Notes under the pieces: model-generated
What the model was told of the DNA's origin: nothing
Database searches by the model: none
What the model saw: the letters and a program-made list of their open reading frames with translations, nothing else
From: Pseudomonadota bacterium
GTDB taxonomy: Bacteria > Pseudomonadota > Gammaproteobacteria > Pseudomonadales > Moraxellaceae
Reading direction: 5' to 3'
Assembly (NCBI GenBank): GCA_023393635.1
Contig: JAEWKT010000012.1
Location: forward strand, 1-64,000
Length of the DNA stretch: 64,000 bases
Shown: piece after piece, positions 52,980 to 62,162 of the stretch
Position numbering within the stretch: the first letter of the stretch is position 1
How the letters are laid out: each line of letters starts with the position of its first letter
Program-made: the position numbers and the translations under genes

Positions 52980-53675
52980 ATGAGTTTTCAGGCGGCAGTC
53001 AGTTTATCTGATCAAATTGCACAGCACATTGCTGCACAAATTATTACTGGGGAATTCATTGAAGGCGAGCGCATACAAGAGCTGCGTATTGCCAAAGAGC
53101 TTGATGTGAGTCGTGGCTCGGTGCGTGAGGCCTTACTGATTTTGGAGCGCACGCGTTTAATTGATATTTTTCCACGGCGCGGTGCTATTGTGACTGAAAT
53201 GTCAGCCCAGCAGGTGCAGTGCTTGTTTGATAGCAGTATTATGGTCATGAGCGTGATGGTACAGCGCACCAGTGAACGCTGGCGTCAAAATGACAATGAG
53301 CAAATGAATACATTGATGCAGCAACTGGCTGAGCAGGTCAAGCTGGGTGATATTGAAAAATTTTATGATCTGGTATTTATTTTTTTAGAAAACTGTCACG
53401 CTATTATAGATAACCCTTATTTAAAAACAATTTATGAGAATTTATTGCCTGCGTTAAGGCGCAGCTATTTTTTAACCTTAAATACTTCCAGACGTGAGCT
53501 ACAGGAAGCCTTTTTGTTATTTCAGCATGTGATTGATGCCATTTTAATTCGTAAAGGCGATCAGGCAGCGTTATTTATGGAAGACTTTTGCCGCCATTTG
53601 CGCCATTTGGTACTGGATTCACTGGCCAGAATGAAGCAAATTGAGCTGGCCTGGGCTCAGCGGTCACGGCGTTAA
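52980..53675 (+). CDS. GntR-family regulator, FadR subfamily
   Basis: Transcription factor of 231 residues. Residues ~8-70 are the winged helix (LSDQIAQHIAAQIITGEF, then IAKELDVSRGSVREALLILE and PRRGAIV), the standard GntR DNA-binding domain. Residues ~80-220 are an all-helical FCD/FadR-like effector domain, with DLVFIFLENCHAII and a late FLLFQHVIDAILIRKGD; the usual metal-binding histidines are not clearly all present. Ligand unknown. Start: ATG 52980; a TTG four codons earlier is in frame. Only 24 bp separate it from smc, so it could be read together with that essential gene, an unusual pairing. Confidence 0.88.
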   Translation: MSFQAAVSLSDQIAQHIAAQIITGEFIEGERIQELRIAKELDVSRGSVREALLILERTRLIDIFPRRGAIVTEMSAQQVQCLFDSSIMVMSVMVQRTSERWRQNDNEQMNTLMQQLAEQVKLGDIEKFYDLVFIFLENCHAIIDNPYLKTIYENLLPALRRSYFLTLNTSRRELQEAFLLFQHVIDAILIRKGDQAALFMEDFCRHLRHLVLDSLARMKQIELAWAQRSRR

Positions 53676-53698
53676 CAGGAACTCAAAGCTAAATATTT

Positions 53699-56600
53699 AT
53701 GCGTTTAAGTAGTTTAAAACTGGCGGGCTTTAAGTCTTTTGTTGACAGCACCACACTGATATTTCCAGATCGCCGTACCGCAGTAGTTGGCCCCAATGGC
53801 TGTGGCAAATCCAATGTGATTGATGCCATTCGCTGGGTCATGGGTGAATCCTCGGCGCGGCAGTTGCGTGGCGGGGCCATGTCGGATGTTATTTTCGCAG
53901 GCACAGCACAGCGCAAGCCCGTGAGCCAGGCCAGTGTGGAGTTACGCTTTGAAAACACGCTGGGTAAGCTTGGCGGTGAGTACAATGCCTATACTGAGCT
54001 GTCGGTACGTCGGCAAGTCAATCGTGATGGCCGTTCAGATTATTTTTTAAATGGCACGCGTTGTCGCCGCCGTGATATCACTGATATTTTTTTGGGCACA
54101 GGTTTAGGCCCACGTTCTTATGCGATTATTGAACAAGGCATGATTAATCGGCTCATTGATGCCAAGCCCGATGACATGCGCGTGTTTATTGAGGAAGCGG
54201 CTGGGGTATCGCGTTATCAGGCGCGTCGCCGTGAAACCATGCAGCATCTGGAGCATACGCGGCAAAATTTAAGCCGTTTACAGGATATTGACGACGAGCT
54301 GCAAAGCCAGATGCGCAGCTTAAAACGACAAAGTCAGGCCACCATTAAATACCATGAACTAGAACAACAACAACTGGCACTCAATATTCAAATCTGGTCG
54401 GTTCATTATGCGCTGGCTGAACAAACCCAGGCGCAATATACCCAGCAGTTGACTTCACTTGGCGAACAATACCGTGCGCTACGGGGACAACGCAACCAGG
54501 CTGAAACGGACTGGCAAACAGGTAACCAGTTGCTTAGCGAGCTATTGGCCAAGGCCGAGCCGATGCAACAACACTGGCAGCACACCGAGCGCGAGTTAAG
54601 CCAGCTTGAAAACTGGATACAGCAATATCAGCAGGATACCCAGCAGCGTCAACATCAAATTGAGCAATGGCAACAAAACCAGCAAGCTATTACAGCCCAA
54701 TTAGCACAAGATGAGCAGCAAATTGCAACGCTGACTAAAGAAATGATTGCAAATCAACACGCCATAGCAGCAGCCACGCAACAGATGCAACAGTGCGAGC
54801 AGCTTCTTGCGACCAGCGTGCAGGCGTATCAGCAAGCAGAACAAAGCGAGCAGCACGTACAACAGCAGCATCAGCATGAACAGCAGCAACAACAAAAACT
54901 AGCCCAGCAATTAGATAGCATGCAGCGCGCGCAATTGCGCCTTGAGCAGCAAATTCAGCAAACCAGCGAGCAATTAGCACAACTAGAAAACCAGCAACAG
55001 CGGGCTGAATTAGAAGATCTTATTCTTGAAAAACAGGATTTATTGGTCGATCAAACCCGCCTACAGCAACAACAAAATGCTCTGCAACAGCAGCTTGGGA
55101 CAACGCAGCAGCAATTGCATACCTTGTCGGCCACTTTGCAGCAAAAGCAGCAGCAAAAACAGCAGGCTCAATCTGAATTTGATGCGCTGCAAAAATTGCA
55201 AACACAAATAATTAAGCCAAGCCCTACCTCAAGTTCCAACCATGAAGACAAACAACCCGTTTTATTACAGCAGCTTAAGCTGTCCGAGCAAGCACAACCG
55301 CACGTGGCATTAATTGAAAAATTAATGGGTGAGTGGCTGTTAGCACGGGAATTGACCACGTTTAGTGCGGATCAAACGAGTAGCCGTCACTATTTAACGG
55401 TTAGTGACCAAAGTTCTCATGCGTTGCAGCATGATAGTGTGACTGCCCTATATGAGTGGGTTCAGCCGCCATTGAGTTGTTGGCAGGCAGTAGGCGTTGT
55501 GAATAGTTATGCGCAAGCTTTGGCTTTACAGCATCAGCTGAAGGATCAGCAAAGTTTGCTTAGCCTGGATGGCTTTTGGCTGGGCGTGAACTGGCAAGTT
55601 AATTTAAACCTTGATGACAGTGCCGCGCGGCAACAAGGCGTATTGCAACAGCAGCAGCGTCAACAGCAACTCAAACAACAGCTTGATGCCCTCACGCATA
55701 ACATTGAGCCGCTTATTGCTGAGCAGCAACAGCTCAATGCGGCAATTTTGACTGATCAAAGTGATTTAAAACCAATTGAACAGCAGCTTAAGCAAATCAT
55801 CAGCAACGCGCAACAGCTTGATTTACAACGTGCACGCTTAGAAAGCACCTTACAGGCCAATGAGCAGCAAATGGCGCAGCTAAAACAGCAGCAGATTGAG
55901 TTGCAGCTCAGCCTGCAAGATGACCAGGCACAAATTGCCGAGTGGCATATGGAACTGGCCAGTGTTCAGGTGCGCCTCACGCAGTTACAGCCGCAATTAG
56001 AACAGGCGCAACAGCAATTAAGACAGTGTCAGCAACAACGGCAGGATGCCCAATTGCAGCATCAAGTGGCGCAACAACAATGGCAACAACTGCAACACAG
56101 CCAGCAACAACTAAACTTGCAACAGCAAGCCACCCAGCAATCGGTATTACGTGCCCAGCCGCAGCAGCAACATATTGAGCAGCAGCTATTACAGCTAGAA
56201 CGTGCTCAGGCAGAAAGTTTACTGGCCTATCCAGCGCAGGTGGCACAACTAGAACAAAGCACCGTGCTGGCACAGCAAGCACGTACGGCATGGCACAAAT
56301 GGCAACAGCAACTTGAATTTAGGCAACAAGAGCAACAGCGTTTAACCGAGTTACGTCAGCAAGGCCAAAGTCATGAAGATCAATTGCGTGATGCCTTAGA
56401 AAAAACCCGCCTGGATTGGCAAGATTGTAAAAATAAAATGGAACAGGCTCATCTACAGCTCACGGAATTAAAAGCCACACCACAAGCAGTTGATGTTAAT
56501 GAGCTTGAAGGCTGGCAACAGCAATTAGAAAAAATTCAGCAGCAAATTCAGCGTCTGGGCACCTTGAATTTAAGCGCGCCTGAAGCCTTAGCGGAAGTTA

Positions 56601-57169
56601 GCCTGCGCCATGAGGAATTAGCGCATCAAATACTGGATTTGCAACAAACCATTGCGCAACTTGAGCAGGCCATGAAAAGCATTGACCAAGAAACGCGTGC
56701 CTTGTTTATGCACACCTTTGAAAAAGTAAATACTGAGCTTGGTGTGCTATTTCCCAAAGTATTTGGTGGCGGTGAAGCTAGTTTAAGTCTGGAGAGTGAC
56801 TGGCAATCAGGTGTGCGCTTAATGGCGCGGCCACCTGGTAAACGCAATAGTAGTTTGGCGTTGCTGTCGGGCGGGGAGAAAGCCTTAACTGCCTTAGCTC
56901 TAGTATTTGCTATTTTTCGGCTTAATCCTGCGCCATTTTGCGTGCTGGATGAAGTTGATGCGCCACTTGATGATGCGAACGTACAACGGTTTTGTCATTT
57001 GGTAAAAGAGCTATCACAACAGGTTCAATTCATTTACATTACCCATAATAAACTTGCCATGACCATGGCAACCGATTTATTAGGCGTGACCATGCCAGAG
57101 GCGGGTGCGTCACGTCTGGTGGCGGTAAATATTGAGCAAGCTGCAAAATTTAGTGCAACTTCGGAGTAG
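53699..57169 (+). CDS. smc: Chromosome segregation ATPase SMC
   Basis: Condensin ATPase that organises and segregates the chromosome, normally with ScpA and ScpB. The N-terminal head has Walker A in VVGPNGCGKSNVIDAIRWVM; the C-terminal head has the ABC signature LLSGGEKALTALAL and Walker B FCVLDEVDAPLDDANV. Two long coiled coils (about residues 170-500 and 650-1000) flank a hinge-like globular part near 520-640. The coiled coils are extraordinarily rich in Gln (CAG/CAA runs), more than usual for Smc. Length of 1156 is standard. zipA follows 5 bp after the stop, so they share a transcript. ATG 53699 has no strong ribosome-binding site. Confidence 0.96.
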   Translation: MRLSSLKLAGFKSFVDSTTLIFPDRRTAVVGPNGCGKSNVIDAIRWVMGESSARQLRGGAMSDVIFAGTAQRKPVSQASVELRFENTLGKLGGEYNAYTELSVRRQVNRDGRSDYFLNGTRCRRRDITDIFLGTGLGPRSYAIIEQGMINRLIDAKPDDMRVFIEEAAGVSRYQARRRETMQHLEHTRQNLSRLQDIDDELQSQMRSLKRQSQATIKYHELEQQQLALNIQIWSVHYALAEQTQAQYTQQLTSLGEQYRALRGQRNQAETDWQTGNQLLSELLAKAEPMQQHWQHTERELSQLENWIQQYQQDTQQRQHQIEQWQQNQQAITAQLAQDEQQIATLTKEMIANQHAIAAATQQMQQCEQLLATSVQAYQQAEQSEQHVQQQHQHEQQQQQKLAQQLDSMQRAQLRLEQQIQQTSEQLAQLENQQQRAELEDLILEKQDLLVDQTRLQQQQNALQQQLGTTQQQLHTLSATLQQKQQQKQQAQSEFDALQKLQTQIIKPSPTSSSNHEDKQPVLLQQLKLSEQAQPHVALIEKLMGEWLLARELTTFSADQTSSRHYLTVSDQSSHALQHDSVTALYEWVQPPLSCWQAVGVVNSYAQALALQHQLKDQQSLLSLDGFWLGVNWQVNLNLDDSAARQQGVLQQQQRQQQLKQQLDALTHNIEPLIAEQQQLNAAILTDQSDLKPIEQQLKQIISNAQQLDLQRARLESTLQANEQQMAQLKQQQIELQLSLQDDQAQIAEWHMELASVQVRLTQLQPQLEQAQQQLRQCQQQRQDAQLQHQVAQQQWQQLQHSQQQLNLQQQATQQSVLRAQPQQQHIEQQLLQLERAQAESLLAYPAQVAQLEQSTVLAQQARTAWHKWQQQLEFRQQEQQRLTELRQQGQSHEDQLRDALEKTRLDWQDCKNKMEQAHLQLTELKATPQAVDVNELEGWQQQLEKIQQQIQRLGTLNLSAPEALAEVSLRHEELAHQILDLQQTIAQLEQAMKSIDQETRALFMHTFEKVNTELGVLFPKVFGGGEASLSLESDWQSGVRLMARPPGKRNSSLALLSGGEKALTALALVFAIFRLNPAPFCVLDEVDAPLDDANVQRFCHLVKELSQQVQFIYITHNKLAMTMATDLLGVTMPEAGASRLVAVNIEQAAKFSATSE

Positions 57170-57174
57170 GACTC

Positions 57175-58377
57175 ATGGATTTTTTGACCCTTGTTGGTTA
57201 TTTTGTTGCAGCCTTGGCCATCGCCTATGGCTTGTATTTAATACTTAGAAAAAACACTGTACAAGAAGACCAGCATACTGAACAGATAGAGGCTTTGGGG
57301 ACAGATGATGCAGAGGATGCTGCCCGTATTCCAGTGATTCCTCGCCATGCACGTCAGCAGCTTAGTCCAGAGGCAACCAGTGTAAAGCATGCGCCTACGC
57401 CCCACCATCAAGCACAGTTTGACCCAGAAGATGAGCAACTTTTAGCGCAAACCGCGCATATCAAGCCTGCTACAGCGCGTGAATTGCTGGATGATGATCC
57501 AAATGATGGGTTTGAACCTGAATCTGGCATCAATACTGAAACGGCCATAAAAACAAACCAGCCATCAAATCAGGTTTCAAGTGTGCATGCCCATGCAGTA
57601 CAGGACGATGAACAAAATGAGCTACTGGTGCAACAGGGTAGTCATTTGGTAGATAGCAGCAGACCCGATCAGGAACCAGCTGAAGACATGTTTGATCAGG
57701 CTTTGGCACAATTAGAGGCTGCTACTGCATCGGAACCTGCACCAGCACCTATGCAAGACCGTCAATCCAGCAATATGAGTGATGCAGATCAACAGGATGA
57801 ACAAACTATTGCTCATGATGTGGAAGAAAAGAGTAGCTCCTCTCTAGATAAAGCTTTGCAAACCACGCATGTTGAAGAATGGCAAGGCGAAAGTGCGTTA
57901 TTGGATGCCCATATAGAAGACCAGGAACGTCGTGATGATGAAAGTGCATTAGCCCAGGCGGAGCATATTATTGCCTTATATGTGATGCCAGCGGCGGCGC
58001 GGGCTTTGTCTGGTGAACGTACCATGCAATTGCTGCGTAAGTTTGGCTTGCGCTATGGTGAAATGTCATTGTTTCATCGCTTTTTGGATTCCGACGGCAC
58101 AGGCCCGTTAATGTTTAGTGTGTTGCGTTATACCAGCGAAGGCCCATTAGGTTTTGATTTGGAAGCCCTGCCCAATGAGCAAGTTGAAGGTTTGGCATTT
58201 TTTCTTGCACTGCCCAGCAAGCATGCGTCAGCAGGTTATGACATGATGGTCAGTATTTCGACCTTGCTGGCACGTGAAATTCAAGGCCAGGTGTATGATG
58301 AATATATGAATGAGCTCAGTCCGCAACTGCGTGAACATTATCGGCACTTTGTGCTTGAGTATCGCATACCCGATTAA
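57175..58377 (+). CDS. zipA: Cell-division protein ZipA
   Basis: Inner-membrane anchor of FtsZ. The N-terminal helix (about residues 5-23) is followed by a long acidic, Gln-rich linker (to about 255), and a C-terminal FtsZ-binding domain (AEHIIALYVMPAAARALSGE, GLRYGEMSLFHRFLDSDGTG and VSISTLLAREIQGQVYDE, each within the ZipA_C fold). Length of 400 fits Moraxellaceae ZipA with a long linker. It starts 5 bp after smc, with AGTAGGACTC as the likely ribosome-binding site, and ends before a strong terminator. Confidence 0.94.
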   Translation: MDFLTLVGYFVAALAIAYGLYLILRKNTVQEDQHTEQIEALGTDDAEDAARIPVIPRHARQQLSPEATSVKHAPTPHHQAQFDPEDEQLLAQTAHIKPATARELLDDDPNDGFEPESGINTETAIKTNQPSNQVSSVHAHAVQDDEQNELLVQQGSHLVDSSRPDQEPAEDMFDQALAQLEAATASEPAPAPMQDRQSSNMSDADQQDEQTIAHDVEEKSSSSLDKALQTTHVEEWQGESALLDAHIEDQERRDDESALAQAEHIIALYVMPAAARALSGERTMQLLRKFGLRYGEMSLFHRFLDSDGTGPLMFSVLRYTSEGPLGFDLEALPNEQVEGLAFFLALPSKHASAGYDMMVSISTLLAREIQGQVYDEYMNELSPQLREHYRHFVLEYRIPD

Positions 58378-58406
58378 TTGCGCTAAGGTCATACAGGCGG
58401 CTTAGC

Positions 58407-58447
58407 TTTGCCATAGTTGCAATTGCAATTATGGCTTTTTTGTTTTT
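58407..58447 (+). terminator. Intrinsic terminator between zipA and ligA
   Basis: GCCATA...TATGGC with an inner TTGCA/TGCAA pair forms a long hairpin, followed by TTTTTTGTTTTT. It closes the smc-zipA transcript, so ligA must have its own promoter or depend on read-through. Confidence 0.85.
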
Positions 58448-58478
58448 AGCTTTTTTATGAATTTATCTTGGGTTTTAT

Positions 58479-60530
58479 ATGATGCAGCCACAAACAGACT
58501 CTGAGCACATAATCAAGCGTATGCGCGATCTTATTAGGTTATTGGCGCAGTATAATCATGCCTATTATGTGATGGATGAACCCAGCATCAGTGATTTTGA
58601 ATACGATCAGCTATTCCATCAGCTCAAAGACCTGGAACAACAATATCCACTACTGGCACAAGCCGATTCTCCCACTCAAAAAGTTGGCGGTACCGCACTG
58701 GCCAAATTCCAAAGTGTGCAACATACGGTGCCAATGCTATCGTTAGGCAACGTTTTTAATTATCAGGATTTACAGGCGTTTGACCAGCGCATTCAGGATC
58801 GCCTGCCCAATCAGTCTTATGCGTATCAGGTAGAGCTTAAATTCGATGGCTTGGCGGTGTCTTTATGGTATGAACATGGCCGTTTTGTGCGCGGTGTTAC
58901 CCGCGGTGATGGTGAAGTGGGCGAGGATATTACCCATAGCGTTAGCACTATTCGTAACCTGCCAAAACAACTGCATCTGCCAAGCAACCAGCCTGCGCCT
59001 GAGTTTTTAGAAGTGCGCGGTGAAGTATTAATGCCTAAAAGTGGTTTTTTAAAGTTAAACCGTGAGGCCGAGGCGCGTGGTGACAAAGTATTTGCCAATC
59101 CCAGAAATGCTGCTGCAGGTAGTTTGCGCCAGCTTAATCCACAAATTGCCGCTGCCAGACCCTTGGCATTTTATGCTTATGGCATTGCACAGTGTCATCC
59201 ACCGCATCATTTTGGTACGCAATCTGCCAGCATGGTGTGGCTAAAAGAATTGGGCTTTGAAATTGGCGAGCAGCATTTTGTATTGAATTCGGTAGATGCA
59301 GTGCAGCAGGTTTATGAGCAGATTCAGCAGCAACGGCCGCAGCTGCCGATGGAAATTGATGGCATGGTCATTAAAGTTAATGATCTGGTACAACAAAAGC
59401 AGTTGGGCTTTTTAAGCCGTGAACCACGCTGGGCTACTGCCTATAAGTTCCCCGCAGAAGCAGCCCTGACCACACTGGAAAACATTGACTGGCAAGTGGG
59501 CCGTACAGGTACCCTCACACCAGTGGCACGGCTAAAACCTGTGTATGTAGGCGGCGTAACCGTCAGCAATGTAACCTTGCATAATATTGGTGAAATTCAC
59601 CGCCTGGATGTGCGCATTGGTGACACCGTGAGTGTATACCGTACAGGTGATGTGATTCCCAAAGTAGAGCGGGTTTGGCCAGAGTTTAGGCCTGTGGATG
59701 CCCTGCAAGTAAGCTTGCCTGCTTGCTGTCCTGTGTGTGAATCTCCTGTGGTGATGCCAGAAGGCGAGGCACTGGCGCGCTGTAGCGGTGGTCTGTATTG
59801 TCCAGCCCAGCGTATTGAAGCCATCCGTCATTTTGTGTCGCGCAAAGCCATGGATATTGAAGGTTTGGGCGAACGCTGGGTGGAATCATTACTTGCAAAA
59901 GGCTTGGTAAATAACGTGGCAGATATTTATCAGTTGCATGAACATTGCGAGGTGCTACTCAGCCTGGATAAAATGGGTGAAAAATCTTTACAAAATCTAT
60001 TGGCAGCCATTGAAATCAGTAAAGAAACCACCTTAAGCCGTTTTATTTACGCACTGGGTATTCGTGGTGTGGGTGAAACCACTGCCCGTATGCTAGCCGA
60101 TACCTTCCAGACCTTAGAAGCCATTAAAGCAGCTGATTTAGACGCCCTTAAAAAAACGCCCGACGTGGGCGCTATTTCAGCCGAATGGATTTATGATTTT
60201 TTCCGTGCTGAACATAATATCGAAGTGATTGACCGCTTAATTGCTGCGGGTGTTCACTGGCCGTTGCCCGTACCACGTACGCGTCAGCCACTAACAGGTG
60301 AAAGCTGGGTGTTAACAGGCACACTGACACAATTTAGCCGCGAGCAAGCCACGCAGCATTTGCAGGCACTGGGTGCCAGAGTCAGCGGCAGTATCTCGTC
60401 CAAAACCCGCGCTCTGGTTGCGGGCGAAAAAGCAGGTAGTAAATTGGATAAAGCGCAAAAGCTGGGCGTGCGTATTTTAAATGAAGATGAATTTATTCAA
60501 TTAATGCAAAGTTATGGTCAAGACATTTAA
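58479..60530 (+). CDS. ligA: NAD+-dependent DNA ligase
   Basis: Joins nicks in replication and repair, using NAD+. Domain Ia is at the N-terminus (YYVMDEPSISDFEYDQLF). The adenylation site is YQVELKFDGLAVSL with the catalytic Lys near residue 125, followed by TRGDGEVGEDIT. Then come MEIDGMVIKVND, an OB-fold with GRTGTLTPVARLKPV, the four-cysteine zinc finger (CCPVCESPVV...CSGGLYCPAQ), HhH repeats and a C-terminal BRCT domain (GESWVLTGTLTQFSREQA without its end). Length of 683 is standard. ATG-ATG start; no good ribosome-binding site; the strong upstream terminator means an independent promoter is expected. Confidence 0.97.
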   Translation: MMQPQTDSEHIIKRMRDLIRLLAQYNHAYYVMDEPSISDFEYDQLFHQLKDLEQQYPLLAQADSPTQKVGGTALAKFQSVQHTVPMLSLGNVFNYQDLQAFDQRIQDRLPNQSYAYQVELKFDGLAVSLWYEHGRFVRGVTRGDGEVGEDITHSVSTIRNLPKQLHLPSNQPAPEFLEVRGEVLMPKSGFLKLNREAEARGDKVFANPRNAAAGSLRQLNPQIAAARPLAFYAYGIAQCHPPHHFGTQSASMVWLKELGFEIGEQHFVLNSVDAVQQVYEQIQQQRPQLPMEIDGMVIKVNDLVQQKQLGFLSREPRWATAYKFPAEAALTTLENIDWQVGRTGTLTPVARLKPVYVGGVTVSNVTLHNIGEIHRLDVRIGDTVSVYRTGDVIPKVERVWPEFRPVDALQVSLPACCPVCESPVVMPEGEALARCSGGLYCPAQRIEAIRHFVSRKAMDIEGLGERWVESLLAKGLVNNVADIYQLHEHCEVLLSLDKMGEKSLQNLLAAIEISKETTLSRFIYALGIRGVGETTARMLADTFQTLEAIKAADLDALKKTPDVGAISAEWIYDFFRAEHNIEVIDRLIAAGVHWPLPVPRTRQPLTGESWVLTGTLTQFSREQATQHLQALGARVSGSISSKTRALVAGEKAGSKLDKAQKLGVRILNEDEFIQLMQSYGQDI

Positions 60531-60711
60531 TACTTGAAAAAGGTTGAAAATAGTAAAATTAACTATTCAGGTTTTATTAATTTTTAAGGTTTAAATGTGT
60601 CGCCATCAATGATGAATAAATTAAGTATAAGCCCTGCTATCAAAGGTTTTGCAGGTTACAAAATAATTTGAATAAATTGTAAAACCCAGATGTATTTAAT
60701 TTGTAATTGGC

Positions 60712-60790
60712 TATAATCTCGCCAATTAAGGAACCCTTGTTGCAGTCTGGAAAAGTAGTATTTTTCTAGTCTATAGCAAGGGTTTTTCTA
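60712..60790 (+). ncRNA. Candidate small RNA or terminated leader
   Basis: A perfect TATAAT (60712-60717) is followed about 15 bp later by a structured stretch: an outer stem AACCCTTG (60732-60739) with CAAGGGTT (60777-60784), an inner stem CTGGAAAA with TTTTTCTAG, and a T-run. The predicted transcript would start near 60724 and end near 60787, about 65 nt. It is either a free small RNA or a terminated leader for the MFS gene 85 bp downstream. No -35 was recognised. Confidence 0.5.
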
Positions 60791-60874
60791 TGGGCTAATT
60801 GCCTGGTTACACTGCCTCATTGTTGAACTATTCAATGAGCAATACTCCCTTTGTTACGGTAATGACAGGCAACC

Positions 60875-62113
60875 ATGTTATTGTTTAAAAATACTGCTGT
60901 TCATACTGCGTCTCAACTGGGAGCGCAGTGTTTATCGACACGACTGAACTTCTTTGCTTTGGGTTTTGGTACGGCAGCATGGGCGCCTTTAATCCCATTT
61001 GCGCAGCAGCGTCTGCATCTAAACCATGCCGATTTTGGCTTGCTATTGCTGTGTGCTGGGGTCGGTTCCATGGTAGCTATGCCTGCTACGGGTGCGTTGG
61101 TTAAACGTGTGGGTTGTCGCGCCTTAATTGGCTTTTCCATGCTTTTACTGTTGGCTGTGTTACCTGGCTTAGCCGTGTGGAATGTTTTGGTCATGATGGC
61201 CATTTCACTGTTTTTATTTGGCGTGGCGGCTGGTAGTTTTGGGGTGGCACTAAACCTGCAAGCCGTGATTGTTGAAAAAAATAGTTTACGTGCATTAATG
61301 TCGGGTTTTCATGGCATGTGCAGTTTGGGTGGCTTGCTTGGGGTAGTGACCGTGACCAGCTTATTGGCAGTGGGCGTGTCGCCACTGGTGAGTGCGCTTG
61401 CTATTAGTGCTTTGTTATTGCTCATTGCCATAATGGCGGTTCCTGCTTGCTTAACCGAAATTGAACCAGAAGCAGTCAGCAATGAAGAAGCAAACAAGCA
61501 AGAAGCGAGCAAAAGCCAGCCAGTCAGCCTCCCAACCAGCAAACACAAGCTTAAATTTAAGTTGCCTAACCCAACTATTTTACTCATTGGCGTAATGTGT
61601 TTTATTGCCTTTTTATCCGAAGGTGCGGCCATGGACTGGAGCGGTATTTATCTGACCAGTAAATATCAGGTGACTGCCACTTATGCAGGTTTAGCCTATG
61701 CATTTTTTGCCATTGCCATGACATTAGGGCGATTTTCTGGACGTTATTTATTGCGGTCTTTGGGTGAAAAAAACATTATTCCTTATAGTGCTGCCTGTGC
61801 CGCGCTAGGTTTGGTCGTGGTGGTGACCGCACCGCATTGGCTGGTGGTATTGCTCGGCTACGCGCTGGTGGGTTTTGGTTGCTCTAATATTGTGCCAGTT
61901 CTGTTTTCCCGAGTAGGGCGGCAAAATTTAATGCCTAAAGCAGTCGCGTTATCGTGTGTGTCTACCATGGCTTATACAGGTTCACTGCTAGGGCCCGCAC
62001 TGATTGGTCTAGTAGGGCAGGCAATTGGCTTGAGCATGGTATTTGCCATTGTGGCGGCCCTGCTGTTGTTGATTGCATTTTTTAATCAGTTTAGCCGTGT
62101 TGACCCGCATTAA
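60875..62113 (+). CDS. YbjJ-type MFS transporter
   Basis: Twelve-helix major-facilitator protein, 412 residues, with a hydrophilic central loop of about 35 residues (rich in Glu, Lys and Ser) between helices 6 and 7. N-terminal half: RLNFFALGFGTAAWAPLIPF and GFHGMCSLGGLLG, which I associate with the YbjJ/fucose-permease-like group; C-terminal half: EGAAMDWSGIYL, another feature of that group. Substrate unknown. Motif A is degenerate. ATG 60875 lacks a good ribosome-binding site. A structured leader precedes it. Confidence 0.75.
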   Translation: MLLFKNTAVHTASQLGAQCLSTRLNFFALGFGTAAWAPLIPFAQQRLHLNHADFGLLLLCAGVGSMVAMPATGALVKRVGCRALIGFSMLLLLAVLPGLAVWNVLVMMAISLFLFGVAAGSFGVALNLQAVIVEKNSLRALMSGFHGMCSLGGLLGVVTVTSLLAVGVSPLVSALAISALLLLIAIMAVPACLTEIEPEAVSNEEANKQEASKSQPVSLPTSKHKLKFKLPNPTILLIGVMCFIAFLSEGAAMDWSGIYLTSKYQVTATYAGLAYAFFAIAMTLGRFSGRYLLRSLGEKNIIPYSAACAALGLVVVVTAPHWLVVLLGYALVGFGCSNIVPVLFSRVGRQNLMPKAVALSCVSTMAYTGSLLGPALIGLVGQAIGLSMVFAIVAALLLLIAFFNQFSRVDPH

Positions 62114-62162
62114 CTTAAGTCAATGAATGAGCAGCCATTTAAACTGTCTTAACATAAGTTGC

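Noticed and set aside
55977..56291. Antisense ORF of 104 codons in smc, Ala/Val-rich
   Set aside because: Produced by the CAG/CAA repeats of smc read on the other strand.
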